Positions 1 through 9,828 of a DNA stretch of 64,000 bases are shown in pieces. Below the pieces are notes generated by a model. That model saw only the letters and a list, made by a program, of their open reading frames with translations. It was not told the origin of the DNA and did no database searches. The position numbers and the translations under genes were made by a program. This DNA comes from Galerina marginata. Lineage: Eukaryota > Basidiomycota > Agaricomycetes > Agaricales > Galerinaceae. Each line of letters starts with the position of its first letter. Position 1 is the first letter of the stretch. The stretch is from NCBI GenBank assembly GCA_023014335.1, contig JAECYW010000018.1:558001-622000 (forward strand). Direction: 5' to 3'.

Positions 1-250
1 TAATGCAAATCCGGGGCTTCGACAGTGCTTGTGAGATATTCGCCAGAAATGAAGGGGAAACTGAACGTCAGAACATTGGTAGACGTTGAATGGATGATTA
101 AAAGAGGAAAAGTCAACGACGTCGGGCATTCCATTGAAAAAATACCTACCACGTGACCAATCACTTAAAAGTCTGGTTCGGATACCCCATCGTACCCTTG
201 ACAAAATACGGTTAGCCAGGCAACTCGAATTGCGAAAAGGTGCTACATCG

Positions 251-1401
251 ATGAACCTTCAGCCTGCTAAGCGGCCAAGGATCGATGACGGCGACATAGT
301 ACAGCATAAAAGAGATGGCAATCAGAGCGTCGTCGCTCAGCACCCCAAGTTTTGGTTTGAGGATGGCAACGTGATTCTCCAGGCGGGTTCGACGCAATTC
401 AAGGTGCATCGCTCGGTTTTGTCGAGTCAATCTCAAGTATTCAAGGACATGTTCTCCCTCCCACAACCCGTTTGTTCCTCCCGCACGGATGCTGACACGC
501 AAAGCTGCCCTACTGTCGTACTCCATGATACCCCTAGTGACATTGAGAACCTGATTTCTCTGCTTTATGAAACCTTTAGGTAAGTTTTAGAACTGTCGAA
601 TTGGCCTTGACGTTTTGAAGACTGACTGCATGATTCGATTGCTAGACTACACAGTTTTCGGGAAGGAATCCCTGTCGCTGTTCTTAACACAATGCTTCGC
701 TTGGGACGGAAATATCGCTTCCAGTACCTGCGCGCCGAGGCTCTTCATTGTTTGGAATCAGAATTCCCGGTGACACTTGCTGACTGGGACGCACGAGGAC
801 CCTACAAACTCATTAAGAATGAAAGCACGACTCTTTTTGACGCTCTGTACCTCGCCCATGAACATTCCATAAAATCAATTCTTCCGAGTATCTATTTATT
901 AATCGGCTGCAAACACACCAACGTACGTCATTACCATCTCCAGAGAAACAGTTAGTCAACCTTTCTAAATCACAGAACTACATCCGACAATGCCTTTCTC
1001 TACTGGACAAGAAATATATGTTAAAGACAAATGAGCCATTGGCTTTCTTCCTAGGACGAGACAGGTTATTCTCCGTAATTTCCGAGATTGTTCTGAAGTT
1101 CCAAGATGGAATTGCTAAGGCGAACTGTGACGACGACGATCAGACCTGCATTGCAGTAACCCACCGCTTAGTTGCAAGACTCTTGAAGAGCTGGAATAAT
1201 AGCGTGTTTCACTTCGTCTTTTCTGGAGATTTTACGGCCGACCTGAAGGTCGAGCTTTGTCCTGAATGCAATCGGGTGCGAGCTCACCATTTTGATGGCG
1301 CTCGAAGAAAACTATGGGATGCCCTCCCTCAATACTTTGGGCTTGATGATGTAGTCTGGGATCCACCTTCCGATGACGAGGGTAACGATGGAGAGGAGTA
1401 A
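251..1401 (+). CDS. BTB/POZ domain protein (BTB copy 1)
   Basis: Three exons: 251-579, 646-922 and 976-1401, giving 343 residues. Exon phases agree, and exons 2 and 3 (277 and 426 nt) match those of BTB copy 3 exactly. The start is chosen because all three copies begin with a short N-terminus carrying a KRPR basic patch. The BTB core begins near residue 35 (HPKFWFEDGNVILQ, then FKVHRSVLSSQS), the usual BTB fold opening in mushroom proteins. A second conserved block follows (MLRLGRKYRF), and the C-terminal part contains CPEC and a WDALPQYF motif shared by all copies. BTB proteins often act as substrate adaptors for Cullin-3 ubiquitin ligases or as dimerisation modules; the target here is unknown. 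First member of a tandem BTB/F-box cluster. Intact. Confidence 0.85.
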
Positions 1402-1708
1402 TTGAACATCCACTCCATTTCGGTCTGTTGTATATTTAAACAAATATGTTTTGTGCTCTGGCTTTGTGTTTGCATTGGCAGCTCTACCAGATTCGCTTAC
1501 ACCCTTACGAACGGATTTTATTCAATAGCTTGCTCTGGCTCCGAAACTTGTTATGGACTCGATCAATGATCGATCAGTGGCAGTTCAGTGGCTGCGCGAC
1601 CTGAATCAGAAATCAACCTCCTACCTTCGCTTAACAACTCCCTACAAAGGTTACGCTACTACATAAGTACTTGCGCCCAAAGGACTTCGAGCGAAACAGT
1701 TACATAAT
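1402..1708. other. Intergenic, BTB1 to BTB2
   Basis: About 300 bases holding the 3' untranslated region of BTB copy 1 and the promoter of copy 2. No other feature seen. Confidence 0.6.
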
Positions 1709-2851
1709 ATGGAAAACGAGAGGCGTCAGCACGTTAAACGACCGAGGACCGACGACGGAGACATAGAGCAACCTCAGGAAGCTACACCGAACGCGCTCTC
1801 TCAGCATCCCGAGTTCTGGTACGAAGATGGAAACGTTATCATTCAGGTGGAGTCTACGCAGTTCAAGGTCCACCGCTCGGTTCTCTCTAGCCGGTCTGAG
1901 ATATTCAAGGACATGTTTGCGATTCCACAACCTTCGAATGCATCAGCCGATTCGGAGTCAAGTCCTGTCATCATCCTTCATGACTCTCTTGAGGATGTGC
2001 AGAACATCATCTCGCTCCTCTATGATACCATGAGGTACAGTCTCTGATGCTTCTCCTTGTGTTTAAGGACATGACCGAATCACTGATTGTGGCTAGAATT
2101 TACAACCGGCAAGAGAAGACGCCTCTGTCTGTAATAGGATCCATGCTCCGTTTAGGGAGGAAATACCGCTTCAAAAATCTTGTGAAGGAGGCCCTTCATT
2201 GCCTAACCCAGGACTTTCCTTCGACCTTTGACCTGTGGGACGTTCGAGGTGGGACGAAATATATCCAATTCTCAGGTTCCACCTTGTTCGACGCCGTTTA
2301 TCTCGCGCACGAACATTCCATCAAGTCGGTTCTCCCTTGTCTCTACCTGATGATCTGTTCTCAATTCTCGTTAGTGAGTTCACTCCTGTTGTCAACTATC
2401 CTCTCGGTTCACTTTTCTCGGACCTACAAACTGCAGGTTCAAATTCGAAGTGGCTTTAACCGACCACAAAGTAAACATCTACTCAAAACCGATGAACCCT
2501 TAGCTTGCTTGTCCGGCCGCGAAAAGTTATTTCGATCGGTATCCCAAAGAACGATGGCATGGATCAAGCGGGACATCGTGCCTTGTGAAGAATGCACCCA
2601 GCGTGTCAAATGCGAGAGACGTAGAAGGGGATTGATGAATGTTGTCATGGACGAGGATATTCACTGTGGTCATCAACCTTGTCGCCAACTCATGGAACAA
2701 GAATGGCTTGAGTAAGAGTCTGTGTCCGGAATGCATTAAATTAGCCCAAATTCCTTATGAGGAGGAAAGGAGGAAGATTTGGGATGAACTTCCAGCATAT
2801 TTCGAGCTGAAGGAGGAGGACTTCGATGCACCTTGGCTTGTAGAACCCTAG
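1709..2851 (+). pseudogene. BTB/POZ domain protein (BTB copy 2), frameshifted
   Basis: Exons 1709-2034, 2097-2373 (277 nt, as in the other copies) and 2437-2851. The protein has the same basic start, BTB core (HPEFWYEDGNVIIQ, FKVHRSVLSSRS) and MLRLGRKYRF block. Exon 3 is one base too long: the frame is good to about 2664, an extra base lies near 2665 (context CAC-T-GTG), and the frame resumes with the conserved NSWNKNGLSKSLCPEC, WDELPAYF and an acidic tail. Without the shift the product would be about 345 residues; as read it stops at 2715 and loses the C-terminal quarter. The break may be real or an assembly error. Its 3' end together with the following F-box gene was duplicated downstream. 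Confidence 0.75.
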
Positions 2852-3242
2852 CTCGATCAAAGCTCATAGTTTTCCTGATAAATACCATTACCGTTTTGCC
2901 AATGCGCTCTTCCGTTCACAAGCCCTTTTTTTTTTTTAATTGAGAACAACGCCACTGACTTTATATGGGGTTGAGACGAGGGCTACCTGGAGAAAGAGTG
3001 CAATAAAAGCTGATTCAGTAGTCGACTATTCAATCTTAAACAATTCATCCAGCATACAGGACACACATGTACGTCTAGATTGATCACTGGCACAGAGGAA
3101 CCCGCTGCGAATATAGTCAGTCTCTCCTAGCCAGACCTCGAGAGTCGAGAAATGTGATCCGCCCTACGGAATCGTCATTTAGTCAATCAGATTCGGGTAT
3201 TTTTACCACCTACTTATTGAAACGTACCTAACACCTGTTTCG
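2852..3242. other. Intergenic spacer between convergent genes
   Basis: 3' flanks of BTB copy 2 and the minus-strand F-box gene. Contains a 13-T run near 2926. Nearly the whole stretch recurs at about 4969-5347 as part of the tandem duplication. Confidence 0.6.
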
Positions 3243-4676
3243 CTAATACGTAGGACAGGAAAAGTATTCTGTTTTCCCGTTTTCGTCCACCATTTGCCAT
3301 GTTACTGTAGTCGTTTTTGCATTTCGCAAAAACCATGCCTTGCTGTGGTCAGGAAGTGCCGGGACCCTTCCCATAACTTCCAACGTGGTGAGTGGGTGCT
3401 CGCAAAGTCGTGATGACACTGCACCGTTGTTCCTTGCTTCAACGAAAGCGCAGAGGACGGAGGGGGTAAAGTTTAAGCAGTCCTCGACACTGACGGACAT
3501 TAACCTCCTAAGACGGAAAACCTTGATTGGAAGTTCACTCCACTCGACTTTATAGTCTATTTCAGCACCCAGCCAGGTAATGAAGGTGTCTTTGAAGGAA
3601 GGACAGGAGCAGATGCGAAGCTCTAATCCATCCCATTCCTTCAGAACGTTGCGTAAGCTGCGTCTATCTATATTTGTGAGGACGAGGGTTAGATGGGCAA
3701 GAAACCGCGGTATCCTAGGAATTTGACATGTCGTGAATGAGATAGTACTTTCTTCGAGTTCTGGCAGCGACGAAGCGGCGTAAAAGTGGGATATAAAGCC
3801 AGGGGAGACGGACTGGAAATGGATGCTGTTTTCTATCTCGGGTGCTTCTTCCCTATAGTCTACATTAGTATTGTTGAAGGCATAGGAAAGGGATAAGTCG
3901 CGAAGATGGTAAGATGTGGATGTGCGCCAGGTAGTGATTTTAGAGAGGTACAACACGAAATTCTCTATCGTGTAATGTCCGGTTTCAAGGAAGGCAAACT
4001 GGGAGACGTAGAGTGACCTGAGCTGCGCAACACTGTGGCTAAACCAGTCTGGGGATTGTGCGCTAAGTATGAGATACATAAACCAAAAGCCTGTCAACGA
4101 CAAAGTCTTCAGTTTCGGAAAAGACTCTGCCAAAGGTGGGTCCATGTTCTCTATGACCGTCCATGGATGGTTGCCAGCGGCGATATCATCAGCGCGGGAA
4201 GTAAGGTAGAGCTTTTCGATGTTTGGAAGATCTTGGCGGAAAAAAATTATGGGGGACGGAAGGCAAGAAGAGTAGGTAATGTCGATTGTGACAGATTTGC
4301 ATCTGTGAATATGGGGAACCAGGGCTTGAACGACCCGAGACACTCGGTCGTATTCCAAACTTCTGTCATTTTCATGAGCAATATCCGGGATCTCTGAGCT
4401 GTTGAATACCAGAACTTCAATGCCAGTACGCGCGTTCGACCATAGAAAGACGTCGATGAACGGTGTCGGGTCCTTCGTAACGTCAAAAACGACTTGCGTC
4501 CAACATTCATGGAATTCCGATAGTATATCGCGCCATAGTCTGCATACAAATGCAGCATTATATGGGAAAAGCGTGGGTGAACGGAGGTCCCCTTCGATCC
4601 ACTTCAAGAAGTGTAGAGACCTATGAAACTGCAGGATCAAGGCATGAAGTTCAAAGGGCAAAGTCGATGGAGGCAT
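3243..4676 (-). CDS. F-box-like protein (copy A)
   Basis: Single-exon gene of 477 residues, ATG at 4674-4676. The N-terminus (LPFELHALIL...) followed by FPYNAAFVCRLWRDIL and CWTQVVFDV fits the degenerate F-box common in Agaricomycetes, where the F-box helices precede a leucine-rich-repeat-like region with irregular strand/helix pattern (SFPKLKTLSLTGF, LRDLSLSYAF, HLTLVLTNI). F-box proteins recruit substrates to SCF ubiquitin ligases. It lacks about 33 residues present near the N-terminus of copy B (between the F-box start and WIEEDLRS), so one copy has gained or lost that block. Otherwise the two copies are very similar along their full length. It is convergent with BTB copy 2. Confidence 0.8.
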   Translation of the reverse strand: MPPSTLPFELHALILQFHRSLHFLKWIEGDLRSPTLFPYNAAFVCRLWRDILSEFHECWTQVVFDVTKDPTPFIDVFLWSNARTGIEVLVFNSSEIPDIAHENDRSLEYDRVSRVVQALVPHIHRCKSVTIDITYSSCLPSPIIFFRQDLPNIEKLYLTSRADDIAAGNHPWTVIENMDPPLAESFPKLKTLSLTGFWFMYLILSAQSPDWFSHSVAQLRSLYVSQFAFLETGHYTIENFVLYLSKITTWRTSTSYHLRDLSLSYAFNNTNVDYREEAPEIENSIHFQSVSPGFISHFYAASSLPELEESTISFTTCQIPRIPRFLAHLTLVLTNIDRRSLRNVLKEWDGLELRICSCPSFKDTFITWLGAEIDYKVEWSELPIKVFRLRRLMSVSVEDCLNFTPSVLCAFVEARNNGAVSSRLCEHPLTTLEVMGRVPALPDHSKAWFLRNAKTTTVTWQMVDENGKTEYFSCPTY

Positions 4677-4811
4677 AGTTTTGTTAGATTTAAGGCTCAG
4701 CGACGAGCGGCGAGTCTGCGACGATGGGAGCTCTTGATAAGGCTATCTAAAATCAAAAACTTATGATCAAACATCAACGCGACTCGGCCGAGTCGGCCCG
4801 TAAGGGGATGG

Positions 4812-4968
4812 GCAAGAATAACCTGGGCAAAACCTGGGCAAGGATTTGTGTCCGATGCAATAAATTAGCCCAAGGTCTCTTCGAGGAGGAAAGATCTGGG
4901 ATGAACTCCCAGAATATTTCGAGCTGAAGGACGAGGACTTCGATGCGCCTTGGCTCGTAGAACCCTAG
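4812..4968 (+). pseudogene. BTB gene 3' remnant
   Basis: Matches the last exon of BTB copy 2 (about 2700-2851), including the codons for a WDELPEYFELK-like end and the same terminal WLVEP before the stop. It has no upstream exons, BTB core or start, and carries a small deletion after GAGGAAAG. It is the passenger end of the tandem duplication that also created F-box copy B, and is not expected to be expressed as a protein. Confidence 0.8.
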
Positions 4969-5347
4969 CTCGATTAAGGCTCATAGTTTTCCTAACCATT
5001 GAACCAATATCATTGCCGTTTTGCCACTGCGCTCTTCCGCCCACAAGTTTTAATCGAGAACAACGCCACTGACATTATATGGGGTTGAAATGAGGGCTTC
5101 CTGGAGAAAGAGTGCAATAAAGGCCGATTTAATCAGATTCAGTAGTTCAGTATCCTATCTTAAACAATTTAAATCGATTCACCGTACAGGCCATACACGT
5201 CTAGATTATAGTACAGAGGAACCCGCTGGGAATCTAGTCTCACCTAGCGAGACCACGAGAAATGAGATGCGCCCTACGGAATCGCCACTTGTCAATCAGA
5301 TTTGGGTATTTTGCTGTCTAGTTATTGGAACGTACCTAACACCTGTT
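4969..5347. other. Intergenic spacer, duplicated copy
   Basis: Second copy of the 2852-3242 spacer, with small indels. No gene. Confidence 0.6.
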
Positions 5348-6892
5348 TCACCCATGTGAGGTAAAGTTTTCTGTGTTCCCGTTTTCGTCCACTGTTTGCC
5401 ATGTCACTGTCGTCGTTCTTGCATTTCGTAAAAACCATGTCTTAATTTGGTCAGGAAGAGCGGGGCCCCTCCCGATCACTCTCAACCGGTCGATTGGCTC
5501 TTCGCAAGTTTGTGAACTTTGTGATGTCAATTTTGCACCATTGTTCCTTGCTTCGACGAAAGCGCAGAGGGCGGTAGGGGTAAAGTCTGAGCAGTCCTCG
5601 ATATTGAGGGAGTCTAACCTCCCATGACGGAACCCCTTGATTGGAAGTTCACTCCACTCGACTTTATAGTCTATTTCAGCACCCAGCCAGGTAATGAGGG
5701 TGTCATTAAAGGAAGGACAGGAGCAGATGTAAAGGTTATACCCATCCCATGCCTGCAGAACGTTGCGTAAGCTGCGTCCATCTATATTTGTGAGGACGAG
5801 GGTTAGATGGGCAAGAAACCGTGGTATCCTAGGAATTTGACATGTTGTAAATGAGATGCAACTTTCTTCGAGTTCTGGCAGCGACGAAGCAGCGTAAAAG
5901 TGGGATATAAAGCCAGGGGAGACGGACTGGAAATCGATGTCGCCTTCTATCTCGGGGGCTTCTTCCCTATAGTCTCCGTCAATATTGTTGAAGGCATAGG
6001 AAAGGGATAAGTCGCGAAGATGGTGAGATGTGCGCCCGGTAAATTTGGAGAGGCACAACACAAAATTCTCTATCGTGTAATGTCCGGTTTCAAGGAATGC
6101 GAACTGGGAGACGTGGAGTGACACGAGCTTGGCAACACTGTGGCTAAACCAGTCTGGGGATTGGGCGCTAAGTACGAGATACATAAACCAAAAACCTGTC
6201 AACGACAAAGCCTTCAGTTTCGGGAAAGACTTTGTTAAAGGTGGGTCCGTGTTCCCTACGACCGTCCACAGGGGATTCCCAACGATAATATCGTCAATGC
6301 AGGAAATGAGGGAGAGTTTTTCGATGTTTGAAATATCTTGGCGGAAAAAAATGGTGGGGGGCGGAAGACAAGAAGAGTAGGTAATGTCGATGGTGACAGA
6401 CTTGCATCTGTGGATATGGAGAACGAGGGCTTGAACGATCCGAGAGACTCGGTCAGATTCCAAATCTCTATGACTTTCTTGAACAATATCCGGGGCCTCT
6501 GAGCTGTTGAACACGAAAACTTCGATGTCAGTCAGTGCTTTCGACCATAGAAAGACGTCGATGAACGGTGCCGGGTCCTTCGCCACGTCAAAAACGACTC
6601 GAGTCCAACATTCAGGGATTCCTGCGAGTATATCGCGCCAGAGCTTGCATACTGAGGCAATGTTATACGGGAACAGCGAAGTTGAGCGGAGGTCCTCTTC
6701 AATCCAGTTGAAGAGTAAAGGTTCATCTGAGTCCCAAGGGTCCTCCTCGATCCGCTTGTAGCGTTGTGGTCCATCGGCGACGTATCGAAGAAGAGACTTG
6801 AGTCGACGAGATAAGGCAAATTCAAACTTCAGGATCAAGGCTTGAAGTTCAACGGGTAGGGTATGCAAGGCCGCTGAAGCCATGGTGGGCAT
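5348..6892 (-). CDS. F-box-like protein (copy B)
   Basis: Single-exon gene of 514 residues, ATG at 6890-6892; a second in-frame Met lies three codons in and aligns better with copy A. F-box-like N-terminus (LPVELQALILKF), then an inserted 33-residue block rich in R, D and E that copy A lacks, then FNWIEEDLRS and SVCKLWRDIL. The rest is an LRR-like region as in copy A. Probable SCF ubiquitin-ligase adaptor; substrate unknown. Divergent from BTB copy 3, with about 230 bp between starts, so the two may share a promoter region. Confidence 0.8.
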   Translation of the reverse strand: MPTMASAALHTLPVELQALILKFEFALSRRLKSLLRYVADGPQRYKRIEEDPWDSDEPLLFNWIEEDLRSTSLFPYNIASVCKLWRDILAGIPECWTRVVFDVAKDPAPFIDVFLWSKALTDIEVFVFNSSEAPDIVQESHRDLESDRVSRIVQALVLHIHRCKSVTIDITYSSCLPPPTIFFRQDISNIEKLSLISCIDDIIVGNPLWTVVGNTDPPLTKSFPKLKALSLTGFWFMYLVLSAQSPDWFSHSVAKLVSLHVSQFAFLETGHYTIENFVLCLSKFTGRTSHHLRDLSLSYAFNNIDGDYREEAPEIEGDIDFQSVSPGFISHFYAASSLPELEESCISFTTCQIPRIPRFLAHLTLVLTNIDGRSLRNVLQAWDGYNLYICSCPSFNDTLITWLGAEIDYKVEWSELPIKGFRHGRLDSLNIEDCSDFTPTALCAFVEARNNGAKLTSQSSQTCEEPIDRLRVIGRGPALPDQIKTWFLRNARTTTVTWQTVDENGNTENFTSHG

Positions 6893-7125
6893 GGTGTGGT
6901 TGGATTTAAGGCTCGGCGCTCAACAACGCATAAGACTGGCATGAGGTTCGGACATCACCGATTCGGCCCCCAAAGAGGCCATACAATCATGTCGTTTGGT
7001 GGTTATAAAACGGACTTACGTCGTCATCCATCCGTCTACAGCTCAGCCAGCTCTTGTACTCCTGTGCAGAAAAAAAGATTAGGGGGATTACTTTTGCCAA
7101 GCGAGGAGTGTAAACGCGCTATCCT

Positions 7126-8250
7126 ATGGAAAACGAGAACCCTCACCCGGCGAAACGACCTAGGACCGCCGACGGAGAAATGGAACAGCCTGAGATCGAG
7201 AACGCACTCTCTCAACATCCCGAATTATGGTTTGAAGATGGAAATATTATCCTTCAAGTCCAAGCTACGCAGTTCAAGGTCCATCGCTTTGTCCTCTCTA
7301 ATCAGTCTGAAATATTCAAGGAAATGTTCGCGGTCCCACAACCTCCAAGTCTGGCTGAATGCCCAGTTGTTGTTCTGCACGATTTGTCCTTGGACGTGGA
7401 AAATGTCTTATTGCTCTTATATGATACAATGAGGTACAGTCACAAGCTATTTTATTTCCTCGCAAAGACTAGACACCGCTTTGGCACGCAGGCTTTACAA
7501 CTTTCGGGAAAAGATGTCTCTTTCCGTTCTGGGTTCGATGCTGCGGCTAGGAAGAAAATACCAGTTTAAACATTTCATCACAGAGGCTCTTCACTGTCTC
7601 AACTTGGAATTTCCGTCGGATTTTGATCTATGGGATGTACGGGAAGGCGGGAGACATGTCCAGGATACTGGCAATGTCCTCTTCGACGCCCTCTACATTG
7701 CGCATGAAAATTCCATCAAGTCGATCCTTCCCAGTCTTTACGTGATAATTTGCTGTCGGTGCCGTCTTGTGAGTCCAACTTCATCATTAAATCCTCTGGA
7801 AACTTAAGTCTATTTGAATTATAGCCTCACATTATTGCCGGTTTGGATCGCCCGGAGAAAAGGCACTATCTCAAGACTCGCGAACCTCAGGCATTTCTCC
7901 AAGGACGTGAAAAATTGTTCCGCTCGGTATCCAAAAACACTATGGCCTGGGTAAGTCAAGGTCTTGTCCCCAGCAGCAACTGCACCCAAAAAGCGACATG
8001 CACGAAAAATAACGCCCAGCTGATGAAGTCCATCTTTAATGCCGAAATAATGGAGGTCATATGGCTTGTCGCTTATTCTTGGGAAAAGAATAATCTACAC
8101 CGTGCCTTTTGCGGCCCCTGTGATAAGGTTGCCAAAGAAGCTCACGATGCTTCACGAAAAGTGATCTGGGACATGGTTCCTCAATATTTCGGAATAAAGA
8201 TGAGGATTTTGATGCTGCTTGACAAGGTCTGTGGCTTTGTAGAGCGTTAA
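7126..8250 (+). CDS. BTB/POZ domain protein (BTB copy 3)
   Basis: Exons 7126-7433, 7492-7768 (277 nt) and 7825-8250 (426 nt), 336 residues. All phases agree with copy 1. BTB core HPELWFEDGNIILQ and FKVHRFVLSNQS, then MLRLGRKYQF, and the C-terminal CGPC and WDMVPQYF motifs. The last 20 residues look altered: after QYFGIK the frame appears to have lost one base near 8202, because the next frame reads DEDFDAA, matching the acidic end of copy 2. The protein may therefore end in a non-homologous tail. Likely dimerising adaptor, as for the other copies. Confidence 0.85.
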
Positions 8251-8553
8251 ATTGCAGCTCTGAACTGACTCTTTGCTCAGTTTTTATTGCGCGCCGGCTG
8301 CCACCAGTGTAGACTTTGTGGCAACCAATTTCCACTGAGAGAACACTGGCTCAAGACAGTTCCATTTTATACCTGGGGAGCGAGTAGCGACGGAAATCTT
8401 TGAGTTTGCTATTTTTCTTTTACCTGACTGCCTGTGTGAGCTGAAATCGGAGAAGGTTTTTATGGCGTTGACCACCTGGAAATACTTCGTTATAAATAAT
8501 GTGAGGCCCCTGCACTCTATACGAAGTAGGCTAAGTATGTACAGTATGTAGAT
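8251..8553. other. Convergent intergenic region
   Basis: About 300 bases between the stop codons of BTB copy 3 and the minus-strand membrane protein. Nothing recognised. Confidence 0.5.
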
Positions 8554-9828
8554 CTAAACATGGTTTCTCGAGTACTCATCGCTCCCACTAGTGCTATACG
8601 TAGTCGTCCGCCCAACGTCTATGACAGTGGAGGTATTTGCACTCTCCCCAGCGTGTATATCAATTGTCTTCATTGTAGCATTCGGCCCTCCAGACCTCAT
8701 GGAATGATGGAAGACTAATGCCGACGCAGGCGCTTTCTCTTCATCACTGCTTCCCATCTCCTCGTCCACGCGCTTTTTGTTAGTGCGCATTAGGATGAGG
8801 TTGAAAGCGATTCCGATGATTGGCAAATTCTGGCGGTTAGTTAAAGTGCGCATGAGACAATAGAATTGATCCTATACAGAAAATATGAACTCACAATAGA
8901 AGACAGAACCGAAATAGCAAACTCGCTCGGCGTAAACCAGACCAAAAAGTGGATGGTTGCTATTGCGAGATACAGGCCACCAGATTCGACGAGCACCCTC
9001 ATTACGAAGCGGAGATGGCCCGTGGAGATGCCGGATTTTGACGAGCTTTTAGCGACACCCCATATTCTGTGTGCAATGAAGCCTGCAGAGATGGCGACGG
9101 TTATCAAAATTCCCGGTTGCTTGGGGTTAAATTAACGATTACCTGTTGAGTATGCATTAAGAACGACTGTAGATCCCCAGAATGGAGTTAGGATCGTCCC
9201 CGGACCAACTTTGGTGTTCACAGGCTGCCAAGCATGCAGGATCTTTTGGCTTTGAACGACCTGCCAGTATGCCTCGAGGCCAGTTAATCCGACGCCCCCA
9301 ACCCATAGGATTATGGGAAATATCATGATACGCATGGATTTGTTATAAACAAGCCAGCATCGATACATCTTTTAACAAAAATTTAGTTAACATGGGAAAC
9401 CCGTCGGCGCCTTTTAACATTACCAATGTTGCGTCTGCGATGAGAGCCGATAGGTTAGCATTTGTACACTGGAAGGTAAGAATTAGCGCCCGTTCCCCAT
9501 TTGAAAGAATTTCACACACCATCACGAGGGTAACCCAAGTTGGGCCAGGTACACCTGCGACCTTGTTCATTATGGCGACGGTCTGGATCACTATTACGTC
9601 GTGCATAGTGGCTCTCAACGCCAGTGCAAGGTTTGTGAGGGAGAATGAAAACAAGAGCAGGGTGATGATAAGCATGGGCCACTGGATTTCACGTCTCGTG
9701 CGGGGCTTCCACCCCTCGTCAGTGAAAAGGAGCCAACGGAGACAGTGCAGCAGGGTTGCAAAATAAAGTCCATAAAGCAAGGCTCCGATGAAGAGAGTCG
9801 CGACGTTCTTGTCTGGTGATAAAGCCAT
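8554..9828 (-). CDS. Multi-helix integral membrane protein
   Basis: Four exons on the minus strand: 9424-9828, 9143-9368, 8895-9082 and 8554-8829, giving 364 residues with consistent phases. The first exon holds hydrophobic segments (about residues 10-30, 50-70 and 85-105) and ends at IADATL. The second opens RCWLVYNKSMRI, a junction typical of the seven-helix proteins that are abundant in Agaricomycetes (DUF6533/6534-like). Two further helices follow, then a polar cytoplasmic tail rich in S, T and G from about residue 285. These proteins are often compared with receptors, but ligand and role are unknown. No signal peptide is needed. Confidence 0.75.

Larger units (their letters stand above)
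2715..4740. repeat. Tandem segmental duplication, unit 1
   Basis: The 3' end of BTB copy 2, the spacer and F-box copy A. The same order and near-identical sequence recurs at about 4812-6900, so a block of about 2.1 kb was duplicated head to tail. Boundaries are estimated by eye. Confidence 0.75.
4812..6900. repeat. Tandem segmental duplication, unit 2
   Basis: Second copy of the block: BTB 3' remnant, spacer and F-box copy B. The spacers share long matching runs, for example around the CGCTCTTCCG and GAACAACGCCACTGAC segments in both. Confidence 0.75.
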
